A DNA stretch of 52,212 nt from GCA-2725625 sp964574215 (GCA_964574215.1 CAZNLR010000038.1:1-52212); one strand, 5' to 3'; numbered from the stretch's first letter, positions 34,081 through 43,303 are shown. Program-made: numbers and translations. The notes: generated by a model from the sequence alone, not told the origin.

Positions 34081-35445
34081 ATGGAAGTCATTGTCCTCTT
34101 TGCCCTCGTCATCGCGCTGCTGTTTGTTGGAGTTCCCATTGCCGTATCGCTTGGTCTTTCAAGTATACTTTTCCTGCTGGCCTATTCCGACGGCTCTTTG
34201 GCCTCGGTGGCGCAAACGTTGTTTTCCGCGTTTCAGGGTCACTTCACGCTGCTCGCCATTCCGTTTTTCATCTTGGCATCGACCTTTATGTCCACCGGCG
34301 GCGTGGCCCGGAGAATCATTCGCTTCGCCATTTCCGTGGTCGGCCATGCCAGGGGCGGCCTCGCCATCGCGTCGGTCTTCGCCTGCATGATGTTCGCCGC
34401 GCTTTCCGGATCGTCGCCGGCTACCGTGGTCGCCATCGGTAGCATCGTTATCGCCGGCATGCGGGAAGTCGGGTACGACAAGGAATTCGCCGCCGGTGTG
34501 ATCTGTAACGCCGGTACGCTGGGTATCCTCATTCCGCCCTCCATCGTTATGGTGGTATATGCGGCCGCCACCGATGTTTCGGTGGGACGCATGTTCCTGG
34601 GCGGTGTGATCCCGGGCCTGGTTGCCGGTCTGATGCTGATGATCGGTATTTACATTGCGGCGCGATGGAAGAACATGCCGTCCCAGCCCTGGGCCGGATG
34701 GCGGGAAATTTACGAATCCGCCCGGGACGCCATATGGGGTCTCATGCTGATCGTTATTATTCTCGGCGGCATCTATGGTGGCATATTCACACCGACCGAA
34801 GCCGCCGCGGTTGCCGCCGTCTACGCCTTTTTGATCTCGAATTTCGTTTACCGGGATATGGGCCCGTTCAGCGCCGACGGCGCGACGCGGGGACCGGTTG
34901 TGTGGCGCGCAGTTTCGGTTCTGTGGCATCCCGACACCAAACAATCCCTGTTCGAAGCCGGCAAGCTCACCATCACGCTGATGTTCATTATCGCCAATGC
35001 TTTGATCCTGAAACATGTGCTGACCGAGGAACGGATTCCGCAAATGATTACGGAAGTCATGCTGGGCGCCGGTTTTGGTCCCATCATGTTCCTCATTGTC
35101 GTCAATATTATCTTGTTGATCGGCGGACAGTTCATGGAACCGTCGGGACTATTGGTGATTGTCGCGCCCTTGGTATTCCCCATCGCCATTCAATTGGGCA
35201 TTGATCCCATCCATCTGGGCATCATCATGGTGGTGAATATGGAAATTGGTATGATTACACCGCCGGTCGGATTGAACTTGTTCGTGACGGCTGGGGTGGC
35301 TCAGATGTCGGTCATGCGGGTGGTTAAAGCGGCCTTGCCGTTCGTGGCCATTATGTTCGTGTTCCTGATCCTGGTCACTTATGTGCCGGTTCTGTCCACC
35401 TGGCTGCCGATCCAGCTTATGGGGCCCGAGATTATCACCAAATAG
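34081..35445 (+). CDS. dctM: TRAP dicarboxylate large permease DctM
   Basis: A 454-residue channel subunit with about 12 helices. Family motifs are IPFFILASTFMSTGGVARRI, MMFAALSGSSPATVVAIGSI, LGILIPPSIVMVVYAAATDVSVGRMF, GGIYGGIFTPTEAAAVAAVYA and GMITPPVGLNLFV near the end. It starts with ATG after GAGGG and ends 19 bases from the convergent DUF2336 gene. It completes the DctPQM importer for C4-dicarboxylates. A slightly long cytoplasmic loop around residues 255-285 is the only unusual part. Confidence 0.96.
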   Translation: MEVIVLFALVIALLFVGVPIAVSLGLSSILFLLAYSDGSLASVAQTLFSAFQGHFTLLAIPFFILASTFMSTGGVARRIIRFAISVVGHARGGLAIASVFACMMFAALSGSSPATVVAIGSIVIAGMREVGYDKEFAAGVICNAGTLGILIPPSIVMVVYAAATDVSVGRMFLGGVIPGLVAGLMLMIGIYIAARWKNMPSQPWAGWREIYESARDAIWGLMLIVIILGGIYGGIFTPTEAAAVAAVYAFLISNFVYRDMGPFSADGATRGPVVWRAVSVLWHPDTKQSLFEAGKLTITLMFIIANALILKHVLTEERIPQMITEVMLGAGFGPIMFLIVVNIILLIGGQFMEPSGLLVIVAPLVFPIAIQLGIDPIHLGIIMVVNMEIGMITPPVGLNLFVTAGVAQMSVMRVVKAALPFVAIMFVFLILVTYVPVLSTWLPIQLMGPEIITK

Positions 35446-35464
35446 CCTTGGATAATTTCTAAGG

Positions 35465-36715
35465 CTAAGACTGGAAAAATTCGAGCTGCCAATTCATTTC
35501 GTCGGCGCTCAAGGCGAATTTGCCCGCCGACGGCTTGATTTGATCGCGTGGTTGAATGCGGCCGAGCCGTTGTTGTATTTCGACGGCATCTTCCGGCGAT
35601 AATTCCGCCTTCCAGCACAAGGACACGATACCCTTGGCGCTGCTCGTATCGATAATTTTGTCCACGGTTTTTGTGCTGACGCTGGAGAGCAGCGCCAATG
35701 CGGCGGAGACAAAGGCGTTTCTGCCGCCTGTCAGCGCTTCAAAGACTGTGTCGCGGTCCAGCTTGCCGTCCTGATAAAGATAGCGGGCTTCGTCCTCGGG
35801 CGATTCCCCTTCCGCCACCGCTTCATCTTCAGCCGCCGCATCGAGCCGCCAGGCCACTTCGTCGCGAATGGTTTTAGCCGTTTTTTCATCCAAATCGCTA
35901 CGCTTTAACAAGACTTCGATCAGATTGTCGGCGACAAAGTCAGCCAGTCGCAGGGCGACCGTTTTTGGCAGTTTCGGGCGCATGACCAGTGGATTGTGCC
36001 AAATATCGACAAACCGGGCTTTTTCGCAAATTTTCTCCAGCAACGGGTCCTTGATGGTTATCGAATCATTTTTCAGCAGTTCGACAACTGATTGTTCGTC
36101 ATCGGCGGCGAACAATGCCTCCATAACGTCGTCGGGTAAGGTGTTGCGTCTGGCAATTGCGCTCAATGCGCCAAAGGCAGGACCATGATCGATGATTTCC
36201 AACAGATCCTGATCCGTCAGCACCGGTGAATTTTCCAAAACCGGGGCGCAGACCACCAACTCGACGTCTTTTGCCAGGCGCCGGATGACGGCGGGTGGCG
36301 CGTCGGCGACATCTTTCAATGCCTCGGACAGAATAGCGCGCACTTTTGTCGCTTGATCGCGGGCAAGGATTTCCAGAGATTCATAAGTCAGCTGTCTTAT
36401 TTTGTCGACTTCGTTTTCGCTTAGACCCGGTGCCAGGGTGGCAATTTTCGACGCCAGTTGGCTGCGGACTTGTTCGTCGTCGTCATTGGTTAAAATGATG
36501 TCAGCTTGGCGCGGCGTTGCTTTGTTGGCGGCGACATCGCCTCGTACCTTGGGAGAAGGGTCCTCGGCCAGGTAATACAGGATTTCGGGCTGTGCATTCT
36601 TGTGCTGCGCTAAATCCCGGCGCACCTTGATGTCGTCGCTGCTGGCGAGTTCCTTAGCCTCTTCGTATTCTAAAATTTCGCCGGCCCTGAATTTTTTTAG
36701 TAGATCCTTGAACAT
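35465..36715 (-). CDS. DUF2336 domain-containing protein
   Basis: A protein of about 416 residues of the alphaproteobacterial DUF2336 family, whose function is unknown. It is all helical and reads as HEAT-like repeats: RRDLAQHKNAQPEILYYLAEDPSPKVRGDVAANKATP and similar 30-40-residue units run through the first two thirds. Such folds usually mediate protein contacts. There is no signal peptide, so it is cytoplasmic. I chose the ATG at 36715 (MFKDLLKKF) because the 17-residue extension upstream to 36766 is not conserved-looking and an AGGGA precedes the ATG. It converges on dctM and has no evident operon partner. Confidence 0.85.
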   Translation of the reverse strand: MFKDLLKKFRAGEILEYEEAKELASSDDIKVRRDLAQHKNAQPEILYYLAEDPSPKVRGDVAANKATPRQADIILTNDDDEQVRSQLASKIATLAPGLSENEVDKIRQLTYESLEILARDQATKVRAILSEALKDVADAPPAVIRRLAKDVELVVCAPVLENSPVLTDQDLLEIIDHGPAFGALSAIARRNTLPDDVMEALFAADDEQSVVELLKNDSITIKDPLLEKICEKARFVDIWHNPLVMRPKLPKTVALRLADFVADNLIEVLLKRSDLDEKTAKTIRDEVAWRLDAAAEDEAVAEGESPEDEARYLYQDGKLDRDTVFEALTGGRNAFVSAALALLSSVSTKTVDKIIDTSSAKGIVSLCWKAELSPEDAVEIQQRLGRIQPRDQIKPSAGKFALSADEMNWQLEFFQS

Positions 36716-36886
36716 GGTCCCTGTGGCTTTTTTCTTGGTATCTTGAATTCGCAAAAATGAGACCAATTCTGTGATTTTCGTCTTTGAAAAGTCAAGAGTT
36801 GTTAAATGCTTAGGACTATGAACAGGGACGTGTTAAAAAAAGGGTTCATAATCCAAAATCAGTTTTGAACGAGTAGGTGACCATCC

Positions 36887-37153
36887 ATGATTTATATTTT
36901 GGCCATTGTTCTTCCCCCCATTGCACTGTTTGTTGCAGGAAAACCGATCCAAGGCATCATCAATGCGATCCTTTTTATTTTATCGATTGTACTGTTTGTA
37001 TTTACCTTGGGGTTTGGCAGCTTTTTAAGCTTTCCATTGTGGGTCGTTTCGGTGGTTCATGCCCTTTTCGTCGTGCACGGTTATCGAACCGATCAAAAAA
37101 TTACCAAAATTGCCAAGGAAGTCGCCGGACATGCGCCAAGCGACATCGGATAA
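36887..37153 (+). CDS. Small membrane protein, YqaE/Pmp3-like
   Basis: An 88-residue protein with two or three membrane segments. The N-terminal ILAIVLPPIALFVAGKPIQGIINAILFILSIVLFVFTLG resembles the LPP motif and first helices of the YqaE/Pmp3 family (PF01679). That family is linked to membrane potential and stress tolerance in yeast and plants. The second half, SFPLWVVSVVHALFVVHGY, fits the family end, followed by a short charged tail. AGGTGA lies 8 bases before the ATG. It stands alone between the DUF2336 gene (divergent) and the next small gene. Confidence 0.75.
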   Translation: MIYILAIVLPPIALFVAGKPIQGIINAILFILSIVLFVFTLGFGSFLSFPLWVVSVVHALFVVHGYRTDQKITKIAKEVAGHAPSDIG

Positions 37154-37375
37154 AATGATTTTGCCTTGATGTTATTACTTAATGGCCACCGTATTTACCC
37201 TAGGAGGTAAAATAAAGATACATTAATTTCAATAAGTTACACATTCCGTTGAGATGACGGGATTGTGACCAAAGAACGATTTCGAGACTCGGTAAGATTT
37301 TGTAAATTATTTAGGCGCTAGAAATTAGTTTGAGGGATTAAATCTAGCGTTCAAATACTTTAAGGAGCCAGATCT

Positions 37376-37651
37376 GTGGCTGGTACTGAGGAAGTCAAGC
37401 GCCGAAGGGAACAGGAGCGCCGCCGCCAGGAAAACTTGGAACAATTGGACCAGGAAGCCGAAGGCCGCGAAAAACGTATTCAAATGCGCAAGAAGCAGCG
37501 TGAAATGGCTGACGCGAAGCGCCGCCTCGCCAAACGAAAACGGATGTTTAAAGTCGCCGGCGTATGGGTCGGCTTGATATTTGTCGGCTTTATAGCCACG
37601 GCTTGGTTCTCCGCCGATTTTGTCAGATGGCTGCACAGCTTTATCAATTAA
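37376..37651 (+). CDS. Small protein with charged helix and one membrane segment, unknown function
   Basis: I do not recognise a family. The 91-residue product has a highly charged, probably coiled-coil N-terminal region (about residues 3-58, dominated by Arg, Glu, Gln and Lys). One transmembrane helix follows (about 60-79, VAGVWVGLIFVGFIATAWFS) and a short C-terminal tail. A cytoplasmic helix anchored to the inner membrane is likely. The start is GTG with AAGGAG 9 bases upstream, a good site. Genes on both sides are not overlapping, so it is probably transcribed on its own or with the methyltransferase at 37791. Confidence 0.7.
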   Translation: MAGTEEVKRRREQERRRQENLEQLDQEAEGREKRIQMRKKQREMADAKRRLAKRKRMFKVAGVWVGLIFVGFIATAWFSADFVRWLHSFIN

Positions 37652-37790
37652 ATTGTCTCCCACCCTAAAATGTAAATTTCCCCTTTTTTAACAAATTCCC
37701 GATACCCATATATTAACAAGTAAAACCAACCATATTCTTTAGTGGTCTTGAAATGAGGGACATCTCTTTTATTGGGGATGTTGGTAAAAT

Positions 37791-38750
37791 ATGACGGCCG
37801 TTGCTTTCACCGGCGGCGAAAATTTTGTCAGCCGGCTGGTTTATTCATTATTCCGTCCGATTTTATTTGTTTTCCGACTGCTTTTTCGCCGGAAAAAAGC
37901 CGAGCCCCTGCGCAAGTTTATAACGCCGTCAAAATCAACCTCGGATACGTTAGATGTTGCCGACGAGCATGACCCCAATTCTGAGTTGTGGTCTGAAGCG
38001 CGTCTGGAAGTTTGCGAAAGACTTTGGGGAGAGGGCTGCCTGACGCCGTTTACAGCCGAATTCGTCATTAGTGCCCTGCGTCTTATTGAAGTTGATGAAA
38101 GTAAAAGCCTGCTCCAACTGGGCTCTGCGTTGGGTGGTACCGCCCGTGCCGTGGTCAATGAAATTGGTGTATGGATCAGCGGCTATGAGGAAGATGAGGA
38201 AATAGTCGAAATTGCTAAATTGCGGTCGAAAATGGCGGGCATGTCGAAAAAGGCGGCGATTTCCAAATACGAACCGGCCAAACCGAAATTCAAACAGAAC
38301 AGTTATAATGTTGCGCTCGCTTACGAATGTCTGACCCATATCGAAGACAAAGAGGAACTTTTTAAAGCGATTCACAAGTCCTTGCGGAGCAACGGCCACT
38401 TTATTATGACGGACTATGTGCTGCCGAATTCGGAACCACCCAACGAAGCCGTTACGCGCTGGTTCAAGCAAGAAAGTATGAATCCCAAACTTTGGACCTC
38501 CCGACGGATTTACGATACCCTCAATGAACTGTCGTTCGATGTCCGGGTTGCTGAAGATTATACCAAGACTTATCGAAATTTGGTGTTTACCGGATGGCTG
38601 AATCTGTTGTCTCAATTGACCAAAAAGGAACTGACACCCGATTTTGCCACGGCCTTGATCAAGGAATGTGAATACTGGATTTACCGCATTAGCGCCCTGG
38701 ACAGCGGCGGATTGAAGGTCTACCGCTATCACGCCATCAAAGAAGATTAG
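37791..38750 (+). CDS. SAM-dependent methyltransferase-like protein
   Basis: A 319-residue protein. An N-terminal region of about 90 residues contains a hydrophobic patch (LVYSLFRPILFVFRLLFRRKK) that may associate with the membrane. A class I methyltransferase-like domain follows, with the SAM loop LLQLGSALGGTARAV (atypical, usually D-x-G-x-G), acidic ISGYEEDEE, and NVALAYECLTHIEDKEELFKAI. The change of D to Q-L-G-S in motif I makes cofactor binding plausible but not certain. The C-terminal ~100 residues match nothing I know. The acceptor is unknown. The ATG has GGGGATG about 15 bases upstream. It is followed by the rpmJ promoter. Confidence 0.75.
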   Translation: MTAVAFTGGENFVSRLVYSLFRPILFVFRLLFRRKKAEPLRKFITPSKSTSDTLDVADEHDPNSELWSEARLEVCERLWGEGCLTPFTAEFVISALRLIEVDESKSLLQLGSALGGTARAVVNEIGVWISGYEEDEEIVEIAKLRSKMAGMSKKAAISKYEPAKPKFKQNSYNVALAYECLTHIEDKEELFKAIHKSLRSNGHFIMTDYVLPNSEPPNEAVTRWFKQESMNPKLWTSRRIYDTLNELSFDVRVAEDYTKTYRNLVFTGWLNLLSQLTKKELTPDFATALIKECEYWIYRISALDSGGLKVYRYHAIKED

Positions 38751-38831
38751 TCTGACCGAAACTTATACTTCTGCCCTTTGCGACAGTGCGGTTTTTCTCA
38801 CAATTTCATCGTGTCATTTCCCACAATGGCG

Positions 38832-38860
38832 TTGACAGATGCTGTTTAGCCCCTTATTTT
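38832..38860 (+). promoter_or_regulatory. Sigma-70 promoter of rpmJ
   Basis: A perfect -35 TTGACA (38832-38837) and -10 TATTTT (38855-38860) are 17 bases apart. The predicted transcription start near 38867 leaves a leader of about 48 bases that contains a terminator-like hairpin. Confidence 0.75.
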
Positions 38861-38871
38861 CCCGCCACTCA

Positions 38872-38902
38872 CGCCGCCAATCCGGGCGGCGAATGGTTTT
38901 TT
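38872..38902 (+). terminator. Attenuator-like hairpin and T-tract in the rpmJ leader
   Basis: Perfect 7-bp stem CGCCGCC / GGCGGCG with a 6-base loop, then 5 bases and a run of six T, all between the rpmJ promoter and its Shine-Dalgarno. The gap before the T-run weakens intrinsic termination. It may be a regulatory leader or a read-through barrier. Confidence 0.55.
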
Positions 38903-38914
38903 GAGGACAGGAAA

Positions 38915-39040
38915 ATGAAAGTCCGGAATTCGCTTAAGTCCGCGAAACGCAGAGATAAAAATTGCCGGGTCGTCCGTCGCCGGGGCCGTCTCTATGTGAT
39001 CAATAAGCGGAACCCCCGCTTTAAGGCTCGTCAGGGCTAA
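38915..39040 (+). CDS. rpmJ: Ribosomal protein bL36 (zinc-free type)
   Basis: A 41-residue large-subunit ribosomal protein (MKVRNSLKSAKRRDKN to KRNPRFKARQG). It has only one Cys and lacks the C-x2-C...C-x4-H zinc site of the classical type, so it belongs to the zinc-independent form usual in alphaproteobacteria. It needs no zinc for ribosome function. The ATG at 38915 is preceded by AGGACAGG. An open frame further upstream is not coding. The promoter at 38832 and a terminator at 39097 make it a single-gene unit. Confidence 0.95.
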   Translation: MKVRNSLKSAKRRDKNCRVVRRRGRLYVINKRNPRFKARQG

Positions 39041-39096
39041 TACCTATCTCATATTATGCCTTCCGCCAGGGAGGCATCGTTTAAGACATATTTTTC

Positions 39097-39134
39097 AACC
39101 GCGCTGCATCTCTTTATGGCGCGGTTTTGCTTTT
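39097..39134 (+). terminator. Rho-independent terminator of rpmJ
   Basis: 8-bp stem AACCGCGC / GCGCGGTT with a 14-base loop and a following TT-GC-TTTT tail. A second weak hairpin (GCCTTCC / GGGAGGC, with one G-T pair) sits just upstream, near 39058-39075. Confidence 0.75.
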
Positions 39135-39212
39135 GCTATTTATAAAGCTTTATTAATGTGTCCCTTTCCGAACGAAGATTGCTTACAATTAATCTGACAA
39201 AGGGGATGCTAT

Positions 39213-40712
39213 ATGAAAATGCCGGAACCAGATGCCGGTATTGTTGCCCGCCGGAAAGAAATCATCGCCGCGCTCCGCAGGATCGTTCCGCCGGGACCGT
39301 TTGGCGGTGGCGTCATCGACGACCATGATTCGCTCAAAGCCTATGAGTGCGACGGACTTTCCGCCTATCGTCAAATTCCCCTGGTGGTCGTTCTGCCGGA
39401 GACCACGGATCAGGTATCGCGCATCCTGAAATACTGCAATGATGAAGGGGTCAAAGTGGTGGCCAGGGGCGCCGGGACGTCGCTGTCCGGCGGCGCGCTT
39501 CCCTTGGCCGATGCGGTCATGGTCGGACTTGGCAAGTTCAACCGAATCCTCGATATCGATTACGACAACAGATGCGTGGTGACCCAGCCGGGCGTAACCA
39601 ACCTTTCCATCAGCGATGCCGTCCACAATCACAATTTCTATTATGCGCCGGACCCGTCCAGCCAGATCGCCTGTTCCATCGGCGGCAATATTGCCGAAAA
39701 CTCGGGCGGCGTACATTGTCTCAAATACGGACTGACGACCAATAATGTATTGGGCGTTGAAATGGTCCTGATCAACGGCGAGGTGGTGCGAATAGGCGGC
39801 AAACATCTGGATTCGGACGGCTATGATTTGCTGGGCGTGATTACGGGTTCGGAAGGATTACTGGGTATCATCACCGAAGTCACGGTCAGGATATTAAGAA
39901 AGCCTCCCTCGGCGCGGGCCATGCTGATCGGTTTTGACCGGATTGAGGCGGCCGGCGATTGCGTGGCGGATATTATCGGCGCCGGCATCATTCCCGGCGG
40001 TATGGAGATGATGGACAAGCCGGCCATTCACGCCACCGAGGAATTTGTCCACGCCGGATACCCCATGGATGCCGAAGCCCTTTTGATCGTCGAATTGGAT
40101 GGGCCCGAGGAAGAAGTCGATTACTTGATCGAACGGGTGCAGGACATCGCGAAAAAATGCGGCGCCGATTATTTTAAGGTTAGCCAAAGCGAATCCGAGC
40201 GGGAAAAATTCTGGGCGGGCCGGAAAGCGGCATTTCCCGCGGTCGGCAGGATATCGCCTGACTATTACTGTATGGACGGCACCATACCCCGTGCCCGCCT
40301 GCCGGAGGTTTTACGTCGCACATCGGAGATGTCGGAGCGTTACGGCCTTAGGGTCGCCAATGTCTTTCACGCCGGTGACGGCAATCTGCATCCCTTGATT
40401 CTTTACGACGCCAACATTCCCGGCGAGTTGGAAAAGGTCGAGGAGTTCGGCGCTGAAATTCTCAAACTCTGTGTCGAGGTGGGAGGCGTGTTGACCGGCG
40501 AACACGGCGTTGGGGTGGAAAAGAGAGATCTCATGGGCGAGATGTTCACCGAAGTGGATTTGAAGCAGCAGCAGCGGGTCAAATGCGCCTTCGATCCCGA
40601 TTCGCTGCTCAATCCCGGCAAGGTTTTTCCAACCCTGCATCGATGTGCGGAACTGGGCCGTATTCACGTCCACAACGGACAAACCCGTTTCCCCGATATT
40701 CCGAGATTTTAA
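39213..40712 (+). CDS. glcD: Glycolate oxidase FAD-binding subunit GlcD
   Basis: A flavoprotein subunit that, with GlcE and GlcF, oxidises glycolate (and D-lactate) to glyoxylate. It is 499 residues, normal for GlcD. The FAD_binding_4 domain has VVARGAGTSLSGGALPLADAV, CSIGGNIAENSGGVHCLKYG and GSEGLLGIITEVTV. The FAD-oxidase C-terminal domain has HAGDGNLHPLILYD and VLTGEHGVGVEKRDLM, followed by FDPDSLLNPGKVFP. AAGGGG lies before the ATG at good spacing. glcE begins 3 bases after the stop. A perfect AT-rich 12-bp palindrome at 39142-39153 lies in its upstream region. Confidence 0.96.
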   Translation: MKMPEPDAGIVARRKEIIAALRRIVPPGPFGGGVIDDHDSLKAYECDGLSAYRQIPLVVVLPETTDQVSRILKYCNDEGVKVVARGAGTSLSGGALPLADAVMVGLGKFNRILDIDYDNRCVVTQPGVTNLSISDAVHNHNFYYAPDPSSQIACSIGGNIAENSGGVHCLKYGLTTNNVLGVEMVLINGEVVRIGGKHLDSDGYDLLGVITGSEGLLGIITEVTVRILRKPPSARAMLIGFDRIEAAGDCVADIIGAGIIPGGMEMMDKPAIHATEEFVHAGYPMDAEALLIVELDGPEEEVDYLIERVQDIAKKCGADYFKVSQSESEREKFWAGRKAAFPAVGRISPDYYCMDGTIPRARLPEVLRRTSEMSERYGLRVANVFHAGDGNLHPLILYDANIPGELEKVEEFGAEILKLCVEVGGVLTGEHGVGVEKRDLMGEMFTEVDLKQQQRVKCAFDPDSLLNPGKVFPTLHRCAELGRIHVHNGQTRFPDIPRF

Positions 40713-40715
40713 TTC

Positions 40716-41951
40716 ATGCCGGAAAAAGTTTCTCCTCAAACGCCCGATGAACTCCTATCCATCGTTCAGGAGGCTGTTGCCGATGAAATACCGATGGAGG
40801 TAGCCGGCGCCGGATCGAAGCGGGGTTGGGGGCGGCCGGTGGATTGCGACTGGCAGCTGGACCTATCCGGATTAACAGGAGTCAGTCTCTACGAACCCGA
40901 GGAACTGGTTCTCAGCGCCGCCGCCGCGACACCCATCGAGGAAATCAACCGGTTGCTCGACGAAAAGAACCAGCAACTGGCGTTCGAGCCCGCTGACTTT
41001 GCCGGACTTTATGGAGACGGAAGTGGTGCCGGAACGCTGGGCGGCGTGATTGCCGCAAATCTTTCCGGGCCCAGGCGCGTTCATGCCGGCGCCGCCCGCG
41101 ATCACGTGTTGGGGTTTGAAGCCGTGAGCGGCCGGGGAGAGATGTTCAAATCGGGCGGACGCGTGGTCAAAAACGTGACCGGTTTCGATCTTTCCAAACT
41201 GATGGCGGGTTCCTTCGGCACCTTGGCGGTGATGACAACCATAACCGTAAAAGTCCTGCCCAAGCCGGATAAAACGCGAACCGTTTTGGTATTTGGCCTG
41301 ACCGTCGAGCAAGCCGTTTCAGCCCTGGCCAAGGCGCTGCAAAGCCCCTACGAAGTCAACGGCGCTGCCCACTTGCCGGATTCTTCATCGGCCAAATCAT
41401 CGGTCTCGTATATCGCGGATGCCGGTGGCGCGGTGACCTGCGTCAGGATAGAGGGTCCGGGCCCGTCGGTGGAGGCCCGCTGCCGGGCGCTCCGGGATGA
41501 ACTTGCTGAATTCGGTGAAACCGAAGAACTGCATGGCCGCAACTCGGCTCTGTTGTGGCGGGAGATAAGGGACGTCGCGCCTTTTTTCGATGGCGGAGAT
41601 CACTGTATCTGGCGGTTGTCGGTGCCGCCCGCTTCCGGCGCCGTTACCGTCGCCAAATTGTTCGCTGTGGGTGACGGGGCGGATGACGGGGACGTCTACT
41701 TTGATTGGAGTGGCGGACTGATCTGGTTTGCCCAAGACAAAGTAACCGACGAAAGCGCCGCGAAATTCAGGACAATCGTTGACGAAACGGGCGGGCACGC
41801 GACGCTTATGCGGGCGCCATCCGATACCAGAAATTCCATACCCGTATTTCATCCCCAGACCGACCACGTTGCCGGTCTGACCATGCGTTTGAAGGAAAAT
41901 TTCGATCCCAAGGGCGTTCTCAATCCTGGCCGCATGTATGAGGGGGTGTAG
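40716..41951 (+). CDS. glcE: Glycolate oxidase subunit GlcE
   Basis: A 411-residue FAD-binding subunit of the glycolate oxidase complex, shorter than GlcD as expected. Motifs are EVAGAGSKRGWGRP (with MEVAGAG), GDGSGAGTLGGVIAANLSGP, and SGGRVVKNVTGFDLSKLMAGSFGTLAVMT. The C-terminus has MRLKENFDPKGVLNPGRMY, the usual end of this family. It starts three bases after glcD and stops immediately before the glcF ATG (TAG-ATG), so the three are one translational unit. GlcE is needed for activity in Escherichia coli. Confidence 0.95.
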   Translation: MPEKVSPQTPDELLSIVQEAVADEIPMEVAGAGSKRGWGRPVDCDWQLDLSGLTGVSLYEPEELVLSAAAATPIEEINRLLDEKNQQLAFEPADFAGLYGDGSGAGTLGGVIAANLSGPRRVHAGAARDHVLGFEAVSGRGEMFKSGGRVVKNVTGFDLSKLMAGSFGTLAVMTTITVKVLPKPDKTRTVLVFGLTVEQAVSALAKALQSPYEVNGAAHLPDSSSAKSSVSYIADAGGAVTCVRIEGPGPSVEARCRALRDELAEFGETEELHGRNSALLWREIRDVAPFFDGGDHCIWRLSVPPASGAVTVAKLFAVGDGADDGDVYFDWSGGLIWFAQDKVTDESAAKFRTIVDETGGHATLMRAPSDTRNSIPVFHPQTDHVAGLTMRLKENFDPKGVLNPGRMYEGV

Positions 41952-43229
41952 ATGAAAACAACCTTCACGCCCGATCAACTGGCCAATCCGCTGATCAAGG
42001 ATATGGAGGAAAATCTGCGTAAATGCGTCCATTGCGGATTTTGCCTGTCGGCTTGCCCGACTTATTCGATCCTGGGTGACGAAAGGGACAGTCCCAGAGG
42101 CCGCATTTATCTGATCAAGGATATGCTGGAAACAGCCGGTTCACCCAATCCGGCCATTATCACCCATATCGACAAATGTCTGTCCTGCCTCGCCTGCATG
42201 TCCGCCTGTCCATCCGGCGTGCACTATCAGCACTATGTCGACCAGGCCCGCGCTCATATCGAAAAAGTCTATCAGCGGCCCCTCTTTGAGAGGTTCATCA
42301 GATGGTTCCTGGCTACCGTGCTGCCCTATCCCGGCCGATTCCGTCTGGCGGTCGGCTTATCCGGGCTGGCTCGGCCATTTCAGACGCTGCTGGGCCGCCG
42401 GCTCGGCGGTATGATCGATTTGGCGCCGGCAAAAATCACGCAGCCACAGATGCCGGGCGGGCCCATGGTTCACCAAGCGAAAGGCGCCGTGAAAATGCGC
42501 GTCGCTCTGCTTACCGGGTGCGCCCAAACGGTCCTGCGGCCCTCCATCAACGAAGCGACCGTTCGCTTGCTCACCCGTTTGGGTGTCGAAGTCGTCGTGC
42601 CCAAGGGAAGCGGTTGTTGCGGAGCTTTGGTGCATCATCTGGGAAAGGATGACGATGCCGTGAAATTTGCCCGCGCCAACATCATTGCCTGGACGCGCGA
42701 AATCGAGGGCAGCGGTCTGGACGCCATCGTGATCAACGCGTCGGGCTGTGGGACGGAAGTCAAGGATTACGGTTTCATGTTCCGTCACAACGAAGAATGG
42801 CGGGAAAAAGCAGCGGCGGTTTCGGCCCTAACAAGGGATGTTAGCGAGGTGATTGCAGACTTGGGCGTGCCCGGTGAAGCAGCGGCCGGCCTCCCGGCGG
42901 TTGTCTACCATGACGCCTGTTCCCTTCTTCACGGTCAGGGGATTACGGAACAGCCGCGGCAATTGCTGGCGCAGATCGGGTTTGAGGTTCAAGAAATTCC
43001 CGGTAAACATTATTGTTGCGGTTCCGCCGGCAGCTACAATTTGTTACAACCCGATATCGCCGATCGCCTGAAGGATTGGCGATTGGCGGACATTTCCAAA
43101 ATCGAAGCCTCGGTAATCGCTACCGGAAATATCGGTTGCCTGACCCAACTGGCCACCGATGCGCCGTTGCCGGTCGTTCATACCGTGGAACTGCTTGATT
43201 GGGCGACGGGCGGACCCCGGCCTTATTAA
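41952..43229 (+). CDS. glcF: Glycolate oxidase iron-sulfur subunit GlcF
   Basis: A 425-residue electron-transfer subunit with two 4Fe-4S clusters: CVHCGFCLSACPTYS (about 22-36) and CLSCLACMSACPSGVHY (about 73-89). Two CCG-type cysteine-rich domains follow, with GSGCCGALVHH, VYHDACSLLHGQG and HYCCGSAGSYN. These match LctE/heterodisulfide-reductase-like CCG domains. It passes electrons from the flavin subunits to the quinone pool at the membrane face. It directly follows the glcE stop. No terminator is evident before the TPR gene 75 bases downstream. Confidence 0.95.
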   Translation: MKTTFTPDQLANPLIKDMEENLRKCVHCGFCLSACPTYSILGDERDSPRGRIYLIKDMLETAGSPNPAIITHIDKCLSCLACMSACPSGVHYQHYVDQARAHIEKVYQRPLFERFIRWFLATVLPYPGRFRLAVGLSGLARPFQTLLGRRLGGMIDLAPAKITQPQMPGGPMVHQAKGAVKMRVALLTGCAQTVLRPSINEATVRLLTRLGVEVVVPKGSGCCGALVHHLGKDDDAVKFARANIIAWTREIEGSGLDAIVINASGCGTEVKDYGFMFRHNEEWREKAAAVSALTRDVSEVIADLGVPGEAAAGLPAVVYHDACSLLHGQGITEQPRQLLAQIGFEVQEIPGKHYCCGSAGSYNLLQPDIADRLKDWRLADISKIEASVIATGNIGCLTQLATDAPLPVVHTVELLDWATGGPRPY

Positions 43230-43303
43230 ATTATTTTAGCCAAGTAGTAACAATCGCTTGAACGAAGGTGGATTCATCTTCGAAATGCCCTTACTTGTTA
43301 AAT

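Noticed and set aside
34159..35043. Leftward 294-codon frame over dctM
   Set aside because: His/Gly/Arg-rich translation typical of an antisense shadow of a membrane protein; dctM is unambiguous.
38786..38914. N-terminal extension of rpmJ to 84 codons
   Set aside because: The conserved bL36 sequence starts at the ATG at 38915 with its own Shine-Dalgarno; the extension covers the promoter and leader hairpin.
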